Origin: an uncultured Lachnospiraceae bacterium
Lineage (GTDB): Bacteria; Bacillota; Clostridia; Lachnospirales; Lachnospiraceae
Direction: 5' to 3'
Length of the DNA: 16,117 nt
Assembly (NCBI GenBank): GCA_948438565.1
Contig: CAOJLW010000014.1
Span: 1-16,117, forward strand
Each line of letters starts with the position of its first letter. Position 1 is the stretch's first letter. This document shows positions 6,569 to 14,790 of the stretch, piece by piece. The translations under genes were made by a program, and so were the position numbers. The notes beneath the pieces are model-generated. The model was not told where the DNA came from and did no database searches. It worked only from the letters and a program-made list of their open reading frames with translations.

Positions 6569-9394
6569 TTAAGACGCGCCGTCAGGCTCCGGCGTCAGAT
6601 AGTGCGCAATCGCTTGGTTGATCATCTCTGGATTTAGCGGCTTTGTAATATGCCAGTCCATCCCGGCGTCTTTTGCCGCCTGGATATCTTCTGCAAAGGC
6701 ATTGGCTGTCATAGCGATAATCGGAATTTGGGCGGCATCGGCCCGCTCGATTTGACGAATGGCTTTTGTGGCTTCATAACCGTCTAAAACAGGCATCATA
6801 ATATCCATAAAAATCATCTGATATGTATGGGGAGCGGCTTTCTCAAATAATTCTATCGCTTCCTGTCCGTTTGCGGCGATCGTAACCGTAAGTCCGATTT
6901 CTTCCAGCATATATTGCGCAATTTCCTGATTGAGCGCATTATCCTCTACCAGTAAAACACGTTTTCCGGTAACCTGAAGCGGGATTTGTTCGCGGATATT
7001 TTCCTGGGGTTTTGGAGGAGGCGCAATCGTAAGGGGCAGCGTTACCGTAAATACACTGCCTTGTCCGACTTCGCTTTCGATCTCAATGGTTCCGTTCATT
7101 TTATCCACCAGATTTTTGGTAATCGTCATGCCAAGGCCCGTACCCTGATAAGTGGTTCTGGCGCCGACCTCTTCCTGTGTAAAGGGTTCAAAAATATGCT
7201 TCAAAAAATCTTTGCTCATGCCAATGCCTGTATCGGAAATCTGAAAGCAAATCAAAGCAGTCCCATTCTTTTCGGAAACTTTATAACATTTAAATTGAAC
7301 GCTTCCCATCGGTTTATTGTATTTAATCGCATTGCCTGCAATATTGATTAAAATCTGTTTGATATGCAAGGGACTTCCGATAAAATACGCTTGGTTGTTT
7401 TCCAAGGATTCCATAAACTCTGTCGTCAGCCGGATATTCCGCTGCGTCGCCTGACCGCCTAAAATAACGGCGCAATTTTGCAACAGTTCATTTAAACAAA
7501 ATACTTCCGGATGAAATTCTACATTGTTGCTTTCTAATTTGCTGATATCCAATACATCATTGATCAGTGAGAGCAGGTGTTCGGCAGACGTTCTGATCTT
7601 TTCCCGGCAGTCTGCCTGCCGCGCTGGATCTTGCGGATTCTTTTCTGCAATGCTTAACATTCCCATGATTCCGTTGATAGGGGTGCGTATGTCGTGTGAC
7701 ATATGAGACAGAAATTCTGTTTTGGCCTGGCTTGCTTTTTCTGCCGCCTTTATGGCGTCTTGCAGCTCTACATTCTTTTTTTCGAGCATCTGATATGATT
7801 TTTTCCGTATAGAGGATATAGTAAACCATAAGATGAAAAATAGCGCCAACAAAATACAGCAAAAAGCGATTGCGTTTCTGCCTTGATACAGATAATCCAA
7901 TAATCCGTGGCTGTCGTAGGAGATGTTCATATATTGGTTGATGATCGACTCTTTTTGGGGTTCGGGTACGAGCTTTAACGCTTTTTTCATAACGCCCAGC
8001 AGGGCGGGATCTATTTCCTTGTGCGCCGCTAACACAACGCCGGATTGGTAACGGTAATTTTCCCATTCAATCAAATCGGAAAAACGTTCATTTTTCGATT
8101 GGTAATTGTATTCGATAGTATTTAGGATGGTAATATCTGTTTTGCCTTTTTTTAACGCCTGCAGGCAGTCTTTTGCGCTGTCAAAATAGAGAATCTGTCC
8201 GGTTAGATCCATGCAGTCTGCCAGATATGCGCGGCCATGGGTCAAAGCAATGGTGACGGTCGTATCGTTTTTGGAAAGGGTATAGTCGTTTTTGGATATC
8301 ACTACCGCGTTATACGCCATAAAAGTATCGGTGCATATCAGCTCGCGATCCTGAGTGGCCGCCATATCGCTCGCCCCTACGTAAAAATCAATCTCTCCCT
8401 TTAACAGCAAATCCCTCCAGTATACGTTTCGTTCAAGCGGACAAAATTCGATAGGAATTCCGCTTTTTGTCTGGGCGGCCGTTAAAATCTGGATATAAAT
8501 TCCGTCGTATTCTCCTTGACGGTTGATATATGCCAAAGGGAGCGTATCTTTATAAAACCCAATTTTTACCGTTTCTCCCTGATTGATAAGCGCAAGCTCG
8601 TCGGCTGCAAAATTTTCCTGGCGGTTGCCATAATAACGGACGGCTAGTTCCTGCTCTAATGCAGGGAAATCCATTTTTAACGATCCGATTCCGTCATTGA
8701 GTTCCTGTAAGAAAGGTTGATTGCCTTTCCAGGTAATATAATAATAGGGAGCGTAAGCGAATTTACCTACCAGACATTGTCCTTCCAAGACTTCCGTCAG
8801 GGTATGCGCCGCAACATCGACGTCTCCGTCGTTCAACGCTTTTAAAAGCTCCTGTGTTGTGCTGTATTCTGTCAGATGCGGTTTTGTGATTCCGTGCTGA
8901 CTTAAGTATTCCAGAAAGTCTCCTTTCCGGATATAGCTTTTCACAACTCCAAACTGCAAATCCTTCATATGGTCAAAATCTTCATAGGCAAGGCTGCTGT
9001 CCGCTTCCACAAACAGGCATCCATACGTATATCCGTTAGATAGGGATGCATAATCAAATCGTTCATTGCGTTCTGGGGAATACTGTGCGGAACCCACCAG
9101 ATCCACCTCTTTGGCCTGTAGCTTGTCAAGGGCGTCGTCCCAGCTGGCGCAGTCCACGTATTCAATATTCCATCCCGTATAGCTGCAAAGCGCTTTTAAG
9201 TATGCCACATCCATGCCGTCATACCCGTCGGTCTCAGAATAAGTATGAAATCCTGCCATCGGAAAAAACGCTACTTTAACGGTACGCCCTTCCTCCGAAC
9301 GAACAGGCATAGGGAGAAGTAAGGCCAGAATCGCCATTGTAAAAAAAAACGACAATATTTTTTTAAACCGTTGCTCTTTCAATATGTTCCTCAT
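6569..9394 (-). CDS. Hybrid sensor histidine kinase with two extracellular solute-binding domains and a receiver domain
   Basis: 941 residues, BvgS-like in layout. A signal/membrane segment at residues ~12-30 is followed by two SBP_bac_3-type domains (about 38-255 and 272-490). A transmembrane segment lies at ~508-529, then a short coiled linker. The HisKA box is SHDIRTPINGIMGM with His567 as phosphoacceptor. The HATPase domain shows NIAGNAIKYNK (N box), DTGIGM (G1) and GTGLGM (G2). A C-terminal receiver follows (VLLVEDNALNQ, FMDIMMPVLDG with Asp864, and the conserved MTAN and ITKP segments). The protein ends right after the receiver, so there is no HPt domain, unlike BvgS. The sensor should bind a small solute such as an amino acid outside the cell. 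No response regulator or HPt gene is adjacent, so it is an orphan within this window. The ATG at 9394 follows AGGAGAGAGG. The ligand is unknown. Confidence 0.92.
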   Translation of the reverse strand: MRNILKEQRFKKILSFFFTMAILALLLPMPVRSEEGRTVKVAFFPMAGFHTYSETDGYDGMDVAYLKALCSYTGWNIEYVDCASWDDALDKLQAKEVDLVGSAQYSPERNERFDYASLSNGYTYGCLFVEADSSLAYEDFDHMKDLQFGVVKSYIRKGDFLEYLSQHGITKPHLTEYSTTQELLKALNDGDVDVAAHTLTEVLEGQCLVGKFAYAPYYYITWKGNQPFLQELNDGIGSLKMDFPALEQELAVRYYGNRQENFAADELALINQGETVKIGFYKDTLPLAYINRQGEYDGIYIQILTAAQTKSGIPIEFCPLERNVYWRDLLLKGEIDFYVGASDMAATQDRELICTDTFMAYNAVVISKNDYTLSKNDTTVTIALTHGRAYLADCMDLTGQILYFDSAKDCLQALKKGKTDITILNTIEYNYQSKNERFSDLIEWENYRYQSGVVLAAHKEIDPALLGVMKKALKLVPEPQKESIINQYMNISYDSHGLLDYLYQGRNAIAFCCILLALFFILWFTISSIRKKSYQMLEKKNVELQDAIKAAEKASQAKTEFLSHMSHDIRTPINGIMGMLSIAEKNPQDPARQADCREKIRTSAEHLLSLINDVLDISKLESNNVEFHPEVFCLNELLQNCAVILGGQATQRNIRLTTEFMESLENNQAYFIGSPLHIKQILINIAGNAIKYNKPMGSVQFKCYKVSEKNGTALICFQISDTGIGMSKDFLKHIFEPFTQEEVGARTTYQGTGLGMTITKNLVDKMNGTIEIESEVGQGSVFTVTLPLTIAPPPKPQENIREQIPLQVTGKRVLLVEDNALNQEIAQYMLEEIGLTVTIAANGQEAIELFEKAAPHTYQMIFMDIMMPVLDGYEATKAIRQIERADAAQIPIIAMTANAFAEDIQAAKDAGMDWHITKPLNPEMINQAIAHYLTPEPDGAS

Positions 9395-9438
9395 ATGTCC
9401 TCTCTCCTGTGATGATTAGATATATTTTACTATGAGGT

Positions 9439-9467
9439 ATTATAACATAATGGAGAGTTGCCGTGAA
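9439..9467 (-). promoter_or_regulatory. Promoter of the hybrid kinase gene
   Basis: On the minus strand TTCACG (9467-9462), a 17-bp spacer and TATAAT (9444-9439) form a sigma-A type promoter with a perfect -10. The leader to the ATG at 9394 is about 38 nt. Confidence 0.6.
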
Positions 9468-9469
9468 AT

Positions 9470-9607
9470 ATAAATTTTAAATATAAAAACCCAACTTACC
9501 AGAGCTGTCTAATCCAAAACAGCTCATAACAAAACGTATCGTCCGATACCCTGCCCCTGGCAGACGGTCGGATCCGCATCCCTCCCCACAAGAAAGTCTT
9601 TTTACGA
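9470..9607. other. Structured intergenic stretch between divergent promoters, no gene recognised
   Basis: The gap between the kinase start (9394) and the VWA gene (9685) is 290 bp. Besides promoters it holds two hairpins. One is GAGCTGT (9502-9508) with ACAGCTC (9519-9525). The other is nested: CTGCC (9551-9555) with GGCAG (9559-9563), enclosed by TCCGA (9542-9546) and TCGGA (9568-9572). The minus strand is open for 62 codons across it (9477-9665), but no ribosome binding site or protein family supports a gene. It could be a dispersed intergenic repeat or a small RNA; neither is shown. Confidence 0.35.
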
Positions 9608-9637
9608 TTGCAGTCTGCACCTGCATTGTGCTATAAT
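9608..9637 (+). promoter_or_regulatory. Promoter of the VWA-MoxR-ABC ATPase operon (extended -10)
   Basis: TATAAT at 9632-9637 is preceded by TGC, giving a perfect extended -10. A weak -35, TTGCAG (9608-9613), lies 18 bp upstream. The transcript would start near 9644, about 40 nt before the ATG at 9685. Confidence 0.6.
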
Positions 9638-9684
9638 CAAGGGCAATGATCCAAAGCGTTCGCAAGTTTAGGGAGGATACCGCT

Positions 9685-10989
9685 ATGTCGCATATAAAGA
9701 CACAGTCTGAATGGGAAGAGGAAATGTGTCAAAAAATCCTGCAATTTGTCCGTCATGAACTGTATTTTGAACTGCGCTATATGGAGCCTGCGTTCTCGGC
9801 GTTGGCATACCATAGGGCGGACGGTTTGCTTACTTTTGCGACAGACGGCAGACGTCTTTATTTTTCCGCAGAACCGACGCTTCGGATTTTTCGAAAAAAC
9901 GCCGCGTTTTTAGACAGGGTTTATCTGCATACGGTCCTCCATTGCGTGTTTCGACACCTCTGGCTGCGAGCCGGGCGCGACAAACGGCTCTGGGGGATTG
10001 CCTGCGATATTGCGGTCGAGCATACGGTGGATGCGATGGACAAAAATTGTACGAAGCGCATTTTAAGCTGGCTGCGAAAAGATACGTATGAGAGTTTAAA
10101 AAAAGAAGGACATGGAACGTCCGCGGCTGTCATATACCGGCGGCTTGTCGGGTTAGAGGCAGAGAAGGTTCAGGCTTTGGCGCAGGAATTTTATACGGAT
10201 GATCACAGGTTTTGGCCGGGGGACGAGGAAATGCATACGTCTGTCTGTAATCAGACAAGGCAGAATTGGGATCGGACGGCCAGACAGGTAACGATTGCCA
10301 AGGAGCGCCGGGGAGATGATCCAAAGGAAGGAGAAGAGGCGTTGGCCGCGCAGATTCGGGCGGGGAACAGTAGGCGAAGTTACGCGGACTTTTTGCGGAA
10401 GTTTGCTGTGTTGCAGGAGGAGGCTCGCTTGGATTTGGATGAATTTGATCTGGGGTATTATACATATGGTCTCCGACTCTATGGCAGCCTGCCTTTGGTG
10501 GAGCCGTTAGAGACGCGGGAAGTTCGCAAAATACGGGAATTTGTGATAGTCATTGATACCAGCTATTCGACAAACGGGGCGTTGGTAGAGGGTTTTTTAA
10601 AAGAAACGGCGGCTATTTTATCTCAAAAAAACAGCTTTTTTGAAACGTATGCCATCCGGATTCTACAGTGCGACGAAAAAGTTCGGGACGATATCAGCGT
10701 TCGCAACCGGCAGGATATGGAGCGGGCGTTGCAGGGATTTCAGATTTTGGGAGGCGGCGGTACGGATTTTCGTCCGGCTTTTTCTTATGTGGAAACATTG
10801 CGGGCCAGCGGAGAGTTGGCGCAGCCGGGCGGTCTGTTGTATTTTACCGACGGCAAGGGGATATACCCGGAAAAACAGCCGGATTATAAGACGGCGTTTT
10901 TGTTTTTAGAGGATTACGAGGAAGCCGCGGCGCCGCCCTGGGCGATGCGGCTTAGGTTAGAACCGGAGGAGTGGCTACATGAATATTAA
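9685..10989 (+). CDS. DUF2201-type VWA protein with metallopeptidase-like N-terminal domain
   Basis: 434 residues, no signal peptide or membrane segment, so cytoplasmic. The C-terminal half is a VWA-like domain with a complete MIDAS metal site: DTSYS (Asp291, Ser293, Ser295), Thr360 in GGGGTDF and Asp389 in FTDGKG. The N-terminal half matches the putative metallopeptidase domain paired with this VWA in the DUF2201 family. At its zinc-site position it reads His82-TVL-His86 then His91, so the catalytic Glu of HExxH is replaced. The ATG at 9685 was chosen because GGGAGG lies 8 nt upstream (9671-9676); an in-frame ATG at 9646 lacks such a site. The stop overlaps the MoxR gene start by 11 bp. VWA proteins beside MoxR ATPases commonly act with them on a client protein or metal centre. 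The client here is unknown. Confidence 0.85.
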   Translation: MSHIKTQSEWEEEMCQKILQFVRHELYFELRYMEPAFSALAYHRADGLLTFATDGRRLYFSAEPTLRIFRKNAAFLDRVYLHTVLHCVFRHLWLRAGRDKRLWGIACDIAVEHTVDAMDKNCTKRILSWLRKDTYESLKKEGHGTSAAVIYRRLVGLEAEKVQALAQEFYTDDHRFWPGDEEMHTSVCNQTRQNWDRTARQVTIAKERRGDDPKEGEEALAAQIRAGNSRRSYADFLRKFAVLQEEARLDLDEFDLGYYTYGLRLYGSLPLVEPLETREVRKIREFVIVIDTSYSTNGALVEGFLKETAAILSQKNSFFETYAIRILQCDEKVRDDISVRNRQDMERALQGFQILGGGGTDFRPAFSYVETLRASGELAQPGGLLYFTDGKGIYPEKQPDYKTAFLFLEDYEEAAAPPWAMRLRLEPEEWLHEY

Positions 10990-12472
10990 ACAGGCAAAAG
11001 AAGAAATCAAACATACGGTACAGGCGTATTTGGCCAGGGATTCTGCGGGAGAATATCAAATGCCTGTCATCCGTCAGCGGCCAATTCTGCTGATGGGGCC
11101 GCCTGGCATTGGAAAGACGCAGATTATGGAACAGGTGGCCAGAGAATGCGGGATTGGCCTGGTATCCTATACCATTACGCATCATACCAGGCAGAGCGCG
11201 GTGGGACTGCCATTTATCCGAGAAAAAGAGTTTCAGGGGACGTCTTATTCTGTGACGGAATATACGATGAGTGAAATTATAGCGAGCGTCTACCAAAAAA
11301 TGGAGGATACGGGTCTGGCCGAGGGGATATTATTTATTGATGAAATCAACTGTGTTTCGGAAACCTTGGCTCCAACCATGCTGCAATTTTTGCAGTGTAA
11401 GACGTTTGGCAATCAGCGGATACCGGCCGGCTGGATGATTGTGGCGGCGGGCAATCCGCCGGAATATAATCGATCGGTTCGTGAATTTGACATGGTGACT
11501 TTAGACCGGGTACGTAGCATACCGGTTGAGGCGGACTACAGAGTTTGGAAGGAATATGCCAGAGAGCAAAACGTATACGGCGCAATTTTAAGCTATCTGG
11601 AAATCCGTCCAAAGGATTTTTACCGGGTGGAAGCGGATGTGGATGGGATGCGGTATGTGACGGCCAGAGGTTGGGAGGATCTCAGCCATTTGCTCTACAG
11701 CTATGAAGCGTTTGGGTGGCCTGTTTCCCAGGAAATTGTATACGAATATCTGCACCATCCAAACGTTGCGGAAGATGTGGCCGCATATCTGGATTTATAC
11801 CGAAAATATCAGGATGATTATGGAATCGAAAAGATCCTTTGCGGCCAGGTGAAACCAGCCGTTTTTGCACGGGTGGAACAAGCCGGATTTGATGAAAGGC
11901 TCAGCGTTGTCAATCTGCTTTCTGATGGTCTGGCGTCATATTTTCGGCAGGCCGTGTCGGAACAAACGGTTACCGACGCCTATTTCGCTTTTTTAAAAGC
12001 CTATCGGGAGGCTGTGGGGCGGACGGAGGATCCGTCGGACGAATATCGGCGGAGAGTCGAGGAATACGCGCAGCTGGTAAATCAAAAGGAACGCGCGGGG
12101 TTTACGGATCAAGATAAACTTGAGGCTGACAAAAGGCTGCTCGCTCTGCTGCGGGAGAGTCAGAAAGCGATGTTGGATCCATCGAAAGAAAGGGCATTTG
12201 AAGAGGCAAGATCAGGGTTTGAGCTGCAAAAGAAGCGTCTGGAGCAGGCAGAGGAGGCGGCAGGGCAGGCGCTTGAGTATGCGTTTGACTTTATGGAACA
12301 GGCTTTTGACCATGGAGAGGAAATGGTAATCTTTGTAACCGAGCTTACCGTCCGCAGGGAGGCGGCTGCATTTTTGGCCGAGTATGTCTGCGAAAGGTAT
12401 TTGCAGTATAACCGGCAGCTTTTGGTGGGCAGCAGGAAAGGCGAGCTATTGGCGGAGTTAAACCGGCAGTAA
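10979..12472 (+). CDS. MoxR-like AAA+ ATPase
   Basis: 497 residues. The AAA+ core occupies about residues 30-290: Walker A GPPGIGKTQ with Lys46/Thr47, Walker B LFIDEIN with Asp121/Glu122, and sensor 1 VAAGNP with Asn159. The C-terminal ~130 residues are rich in Glu, Lys, Gln and Ala and look helical or coiled (EEARSGFELQKKRLEQAEEA), an extension beyond the ~330-residue typical MoxR core. ATG 10979 follows GGAGGA at 8 nt and overlaps the end of the VWA gene by 11 bp, which points to translational coupling and a physical complex. MoxR ATPases work with VWA partners in assembling or activating other proteins; the partner's intact MIDAS site fits this. No signal peptide is present. A McrB-type or RavA identity is less likely because the neighbour is a DUF2201 protein. 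Confidence 0.88.
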   Translation: MNIKQAKEEIKHTVQAYLARDSAGEYQMPVIRQRPILLMGPPGIGKTQIMEQVARECGIGLVSYTITHHTRQSAVGLPFIREKEFQGTSYSVTEYTMSEIIASVYQKMEDTGLAEGILFIDEINCVSETLAPTMLQFLQCKTFGNQRIPAGWMIVAAGNPPEYNRSVREFDMVTLDRVRSIPVEADYRVWKEYAREQNVYGAILSYLEIRPKDFYRVEADVDGMRYVTARGWEDLSHLLYSYEAFGWPVSQEIVYEYLHHPNVAEDVAAYLDLYRKYQDDYGIEKILCGQVKPAVFARVEQAGFDERLSVVNLLSDGLASYFRQAVSEQTVTDAYFAFLKAYREAVGRTEDPSDEYRRRVEEYAQLVNQKERAGFTDQDKLEADKRLLALLRESQKAMLDPSKERAFEEARSGFELQKKRLEQAEEAAGQALEYAFDFMEQAFDHGEEMVIFVTELTVRREAAAFLAEYVCERYLQYNRQLLVGSRKGELLAELNRQ

Positions 12473-12493
12473 ACGGACGTTGTATGGGACGGG

Positions 12494-14212
12494 ATGAAGC
12501 AGAGAAAGGAATTGATAAAAGTTATGAAACGAGCAGAAGATTTAAAAGCATTATTGGAGAGAATTGATCGCAGAGGGTATCCGGCTTATAAGGACACGGC
12601 GGGGAAATATCAATTTCAGAGTTATATCTTATCCATTGATCATGTACAGGGGGATCCGTTTGCGGCTCCTTCCAAGGTCAGCGTGACAGTGCCCGGAAAA
12701 CAGGCCGGTTTTTTGGAGGAATCCTATGCCAATCCATGGAGAAAGGCCGCTTTGCAGGATTTGCTTATCCGGCGTTTTTATAAGAAAGCGGATGAATTTT
12801 CTTTCCAGGCAAAAGGCTCTGGGAAAAGCGGCCTGATATCCGTCAGCCGTCCGGGACAAAAAATATTGGAGCGGAGCGCCTGTCAGATTGACGCAAAAAA
12901 CGGCGACGTCTGCTTTCGGCTGGAAATTGGTTTTCCAGCCAATGGGCGCACGGTCAACGCCAGGGAGTTAAGCAAGATTTTGTTTACCTTTTTGCCGGAG
13001 TGTATTGCGGATTCTCTGTTTATGCGGGCATATGGCAGAAAAACCGTAGATGCGGTGACTGCGCTTGCCGATGATCAGCAGTATATCCGTGAACAGCTTA
13101 AAGAGCAGGGACTGGTGGCGTTTGTAGCGGATCACTCCGTGCTGCCCAGGGCAACCGGGGTGTCGGACAAGCCGATGGATCGTGCCGTCAAATTTTATTC
13201 GCCGGAAACCATGGCTGTTACAATGCGCCTTCCGCACGCGGGAGAAATGCGCGGGATGGGCATCAGACGTGGGATTACGCTGATTGTCGGCGGGGGTTAT
13301 CATGGAAAATCCACATTATTAAAGGCATTGGAAGCGGGAGTTTATAACCATATAGCAGGGGATGGCAGAGAATATGTGATCACGGACGATACGGCGGTCA
13401 AAATTCGCGCCGAGGATGGCAGGAGCGTAAAATGGACCGATATCTCCATGTTTATCGGAACGCTTCCCAACGGTAAAGATACAAAGGCGTTTTCTACGGA
13501 AGATGCGAGCGGCAGTACGTCGCAGGCAGCGAATATGATCGAGGCTATGGAAGCGGACGCCAGGGTGTTTTTGATTGACGAGGATACCTCAGCAACGAAC
13601 TTTATGATCCGCGATGAACTGATGCAGCGGGTGGTGCATAGGGAATCGGAGCCGATTACGCCGTTTATTGACAGAGTAAAAGAGCTGTCTGAGGAGTTTG
13701 GGATTTCTACGGTTCTGGTAGCGGGAAGCTGTGGATCGTATTTTCATAAAGCGGATACGGTGCTACAGATGAATCAGTATGTCCCTGTGGACGTTACCGA
13801 ATTGGCCAAACAGGAAGCGGCGCATTTTCCGCTGGAGTTGGGTGAAATTCGTCCTGCGGACGCATTGAACTTCCAAAGGGTTTTGTTTACGAAACGGCCA
13901 AGTGGCAGGGATCGGATGAAAATTAAGGCCATGGGGCGGGACGCTGTTTCCATTGACCGTTCGACTGTGGATCTGCGCTATGTCGAACAGCTTGCGGATA
14001 CGGAACAGACGGTGATGCTTGGTTATATATTGAAATATGTCTTACAAAATCTTGCCGGCAGCAAAAAAACGCTGAGAGCAACGGTAGACGCTATCTTTGC
14101 CCAGATAGAAAAGGGCGGGATGGAAAACATATATGGAGGCAGCTATCTGCCGACCGGTCTTGCTATGCCAAGGCGTCAGGAAGTGTTTGCGTGTTTGAAT
14201 CGATACCGTTAA
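12494..14212 (+). CDS. Predicted ATPase of the ABC class (PF09818-type)
   Basis: 572 residues, the usual length for this family of soluble, non-transporter ABC-class ATPases. The N-terminus contains RIDRRGYPAYKDTAGKYQF and LSIDHVQGDPFAAPSKVSV, both characteristic. The nucleotide site shows Walker A GGGYHGKST (266-274, Lys272), an ABC-signature-like SGSTSQA (339-345) and Walker B VFLIDEDTSATNF with Asp362/Glu363. There are no membrane segments. Family function in bacteria is essentially unknown; a trypanosome member, MRB1590, is described as an RNA-binding factor of the mitochondrial editing machinery, so nucleic acid binding is possible. It lies 21 bp after the MoxR gene. The start is uncertain: ATG 12494 has only a poor GGGACGGG-like site, and ATG 12524 better matches the family start and follows AAAGGA at 13 nt. 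Confidence 0.85.
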   Translation: MKQRKELIKVMKRAEDLKALLERIDRRGYPAYKDTAGKYQFQSYILSIDHVQGDPFAAPSKVSVTVPGKQAGFLEESYANPWRKAALQDLLIRRFYKKADEFSFQAKGSGKSGLISVSRPGQKILERSACQIDAKNGDVCFRLEIGFPANGRTVNARELSKILFTFLPECIADSLFMRAYGRKTVDAVTALADDQQYIREQLKEQGLVAFVADHSVLPRATGVSDKPMDRAVKFYSPETMAVTMRLPHAGEMRGMGIRRGITLIVGGGYHGKSTLLKALEAGVYNHIAGDGREYVITDDTAVKIRAEDGRSVKWTDISMFIGTLPNGKDTKAFSTEDASGSTSQAANMIEAMEADARVFLIDEDTSATNFMIRDELMQRVVHRESEPITPFIDRVKELSEEFGISTVLVAGSCGSYFHKADTVLQMNQYVPVDVTELAKQEAAHFPLELGEIRPADALNFQRVLFTKRPSGRDRMKIKAMGRDAVSIDRSTVDLRYVEQLADTEQTVMLGYILKYVLQNLAGSKKTLRATVDAIFAQIEKGGMENIYGGSYLPTGLAMPRRQEVFACLNRYR

Positions 14213-14278
14213 AATTTCAGGTATAAATGACCTCTGCCCGCATACAATTTATTAATCAGGGGAATCGGAGGAATCAAG

Positions 14279-14710
14279 GTGAGCGCCAAAACAAAAATTG
14301 TAGTCCTTCATATGAAAGAGATGATCTATACACTGATATTTGCGGGGCTTGGGATTTTATTAATTCTGCTTTTGATCTTTATGTTTCTGCCGAGGCAGGG
14401 GTCGGAAACCGCAGCGACGATGAACTATGTCGCCGGGGTATATACTTCTACAATACAGTTTAACGACAGTACCATTGATGTACAGGTAGTAGTCGATGAG
14501 GAACGGATTAATAACGTTTCTTTGGTCAACCTCGATGAAACGGTGGCAACGATGTATCCGCTGATGGAGCCTGCCGTGGAAAATCTTGCGGATCAGATTA
14601 TTACCAAGCAGTCCACGGAAAATATTGCTTACAGCGAAGACAATCAATATACGTCGATGGTCATTCTAAATGCGGTCAACGACGCGTTGGAAAAAGCGAC
14701 CGCCAAGTGA
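14279..14710 (+). CDS. Membrane-anchored protein with a degenerate FMN_bind-like domain
   Basis: 143 residues starting with GTG at 14279, supported by GGAGG (14267-14271) 7 nt upstream. One transmembrane helix at residues 15-37 is followed by an extracytoplasmic domain. This domain has the order of elements seen in FMN_bind domains: YVAGVYTSTIQF (50-61), IDVQVVVDEERINNVSLV (66-83), DET (86-88), a helix ending in IITKQSTENI (107-116), then YTSMVILNAVNDAL (124-137). The position normally held by the flavinylation motif SGAT reads EDNQ (120-123), so covalent FMN attachment is not expected. It follows the ABC-class ATPase gene by 66 bp in the same direction and is probably the last gene of the operon. 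The FMN_bind relationship is inferred from pattern only; a divergent extracytoplasmic domain of another family is possible. Confidence 0.65.
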   Translation: MSAKTKIVVLHMKEMIYTLIFAGLGILLILLLIFMFLPRQGSETAATMNYVAGVYTSTIQFNDSTIDVQVVVDEERINNVSLVNLDETVATMYPLMEPAVENLADQIITKQSTENIAYSEDNQYTSMVILNAVNDALEKATAK

Positions 14711-14724
14711 ATGAGACAGATGCA

Positions 14725-14775
14725 AACGGGGTTTTCGGGAAATGGCCGTGTGGGCCATTGCTCGAAAACCCCGTT
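14725..14775. terminator. Strong hairpin between convergent genes, possible bidirectional terminator
   Basis: A 13-bp perfect outer stem (14725-14737 with 14763-14775, core CGGGGTTTTCG) and a 7-bp inner stem AATGGCC/GGCCATT (14741-14747, 14753-14759) are separated by a 3x3 internal loop. It lies 14 bp after the plus-strand gene and 15 bp beyond the minus-strand gene's stop. No clean U-tract follows on either strand, so termination is inferred from position and stem strength. Confidence 0.6.
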
Positions 14776-14790
14776 GCAGGTCTTTGTATG

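Noticed and set aside
7557..8066. 169-codon minus-strand frame inside the hybrid kinase gene
   Set aside because: It overlaps the transmembrane and HisKA region in another frame, and its translation is Arg-rich without family features.
9477..9665. 62-codon minus-strand frame in the kinase/VWA gap
   Set aside because: No ribosome binding site precedes it and no family is recognised. It crosses the promoter and hairpins of this gap, so it was described as intergenic sequence instead.
10979..12472. Possible McrB-like or phage-defence role for the AAA+ ATPase
   Set aside because: There is no McrC partner, nuclease or mobile-element context, and the overlapping VWA gene fits a MoxR pair better.
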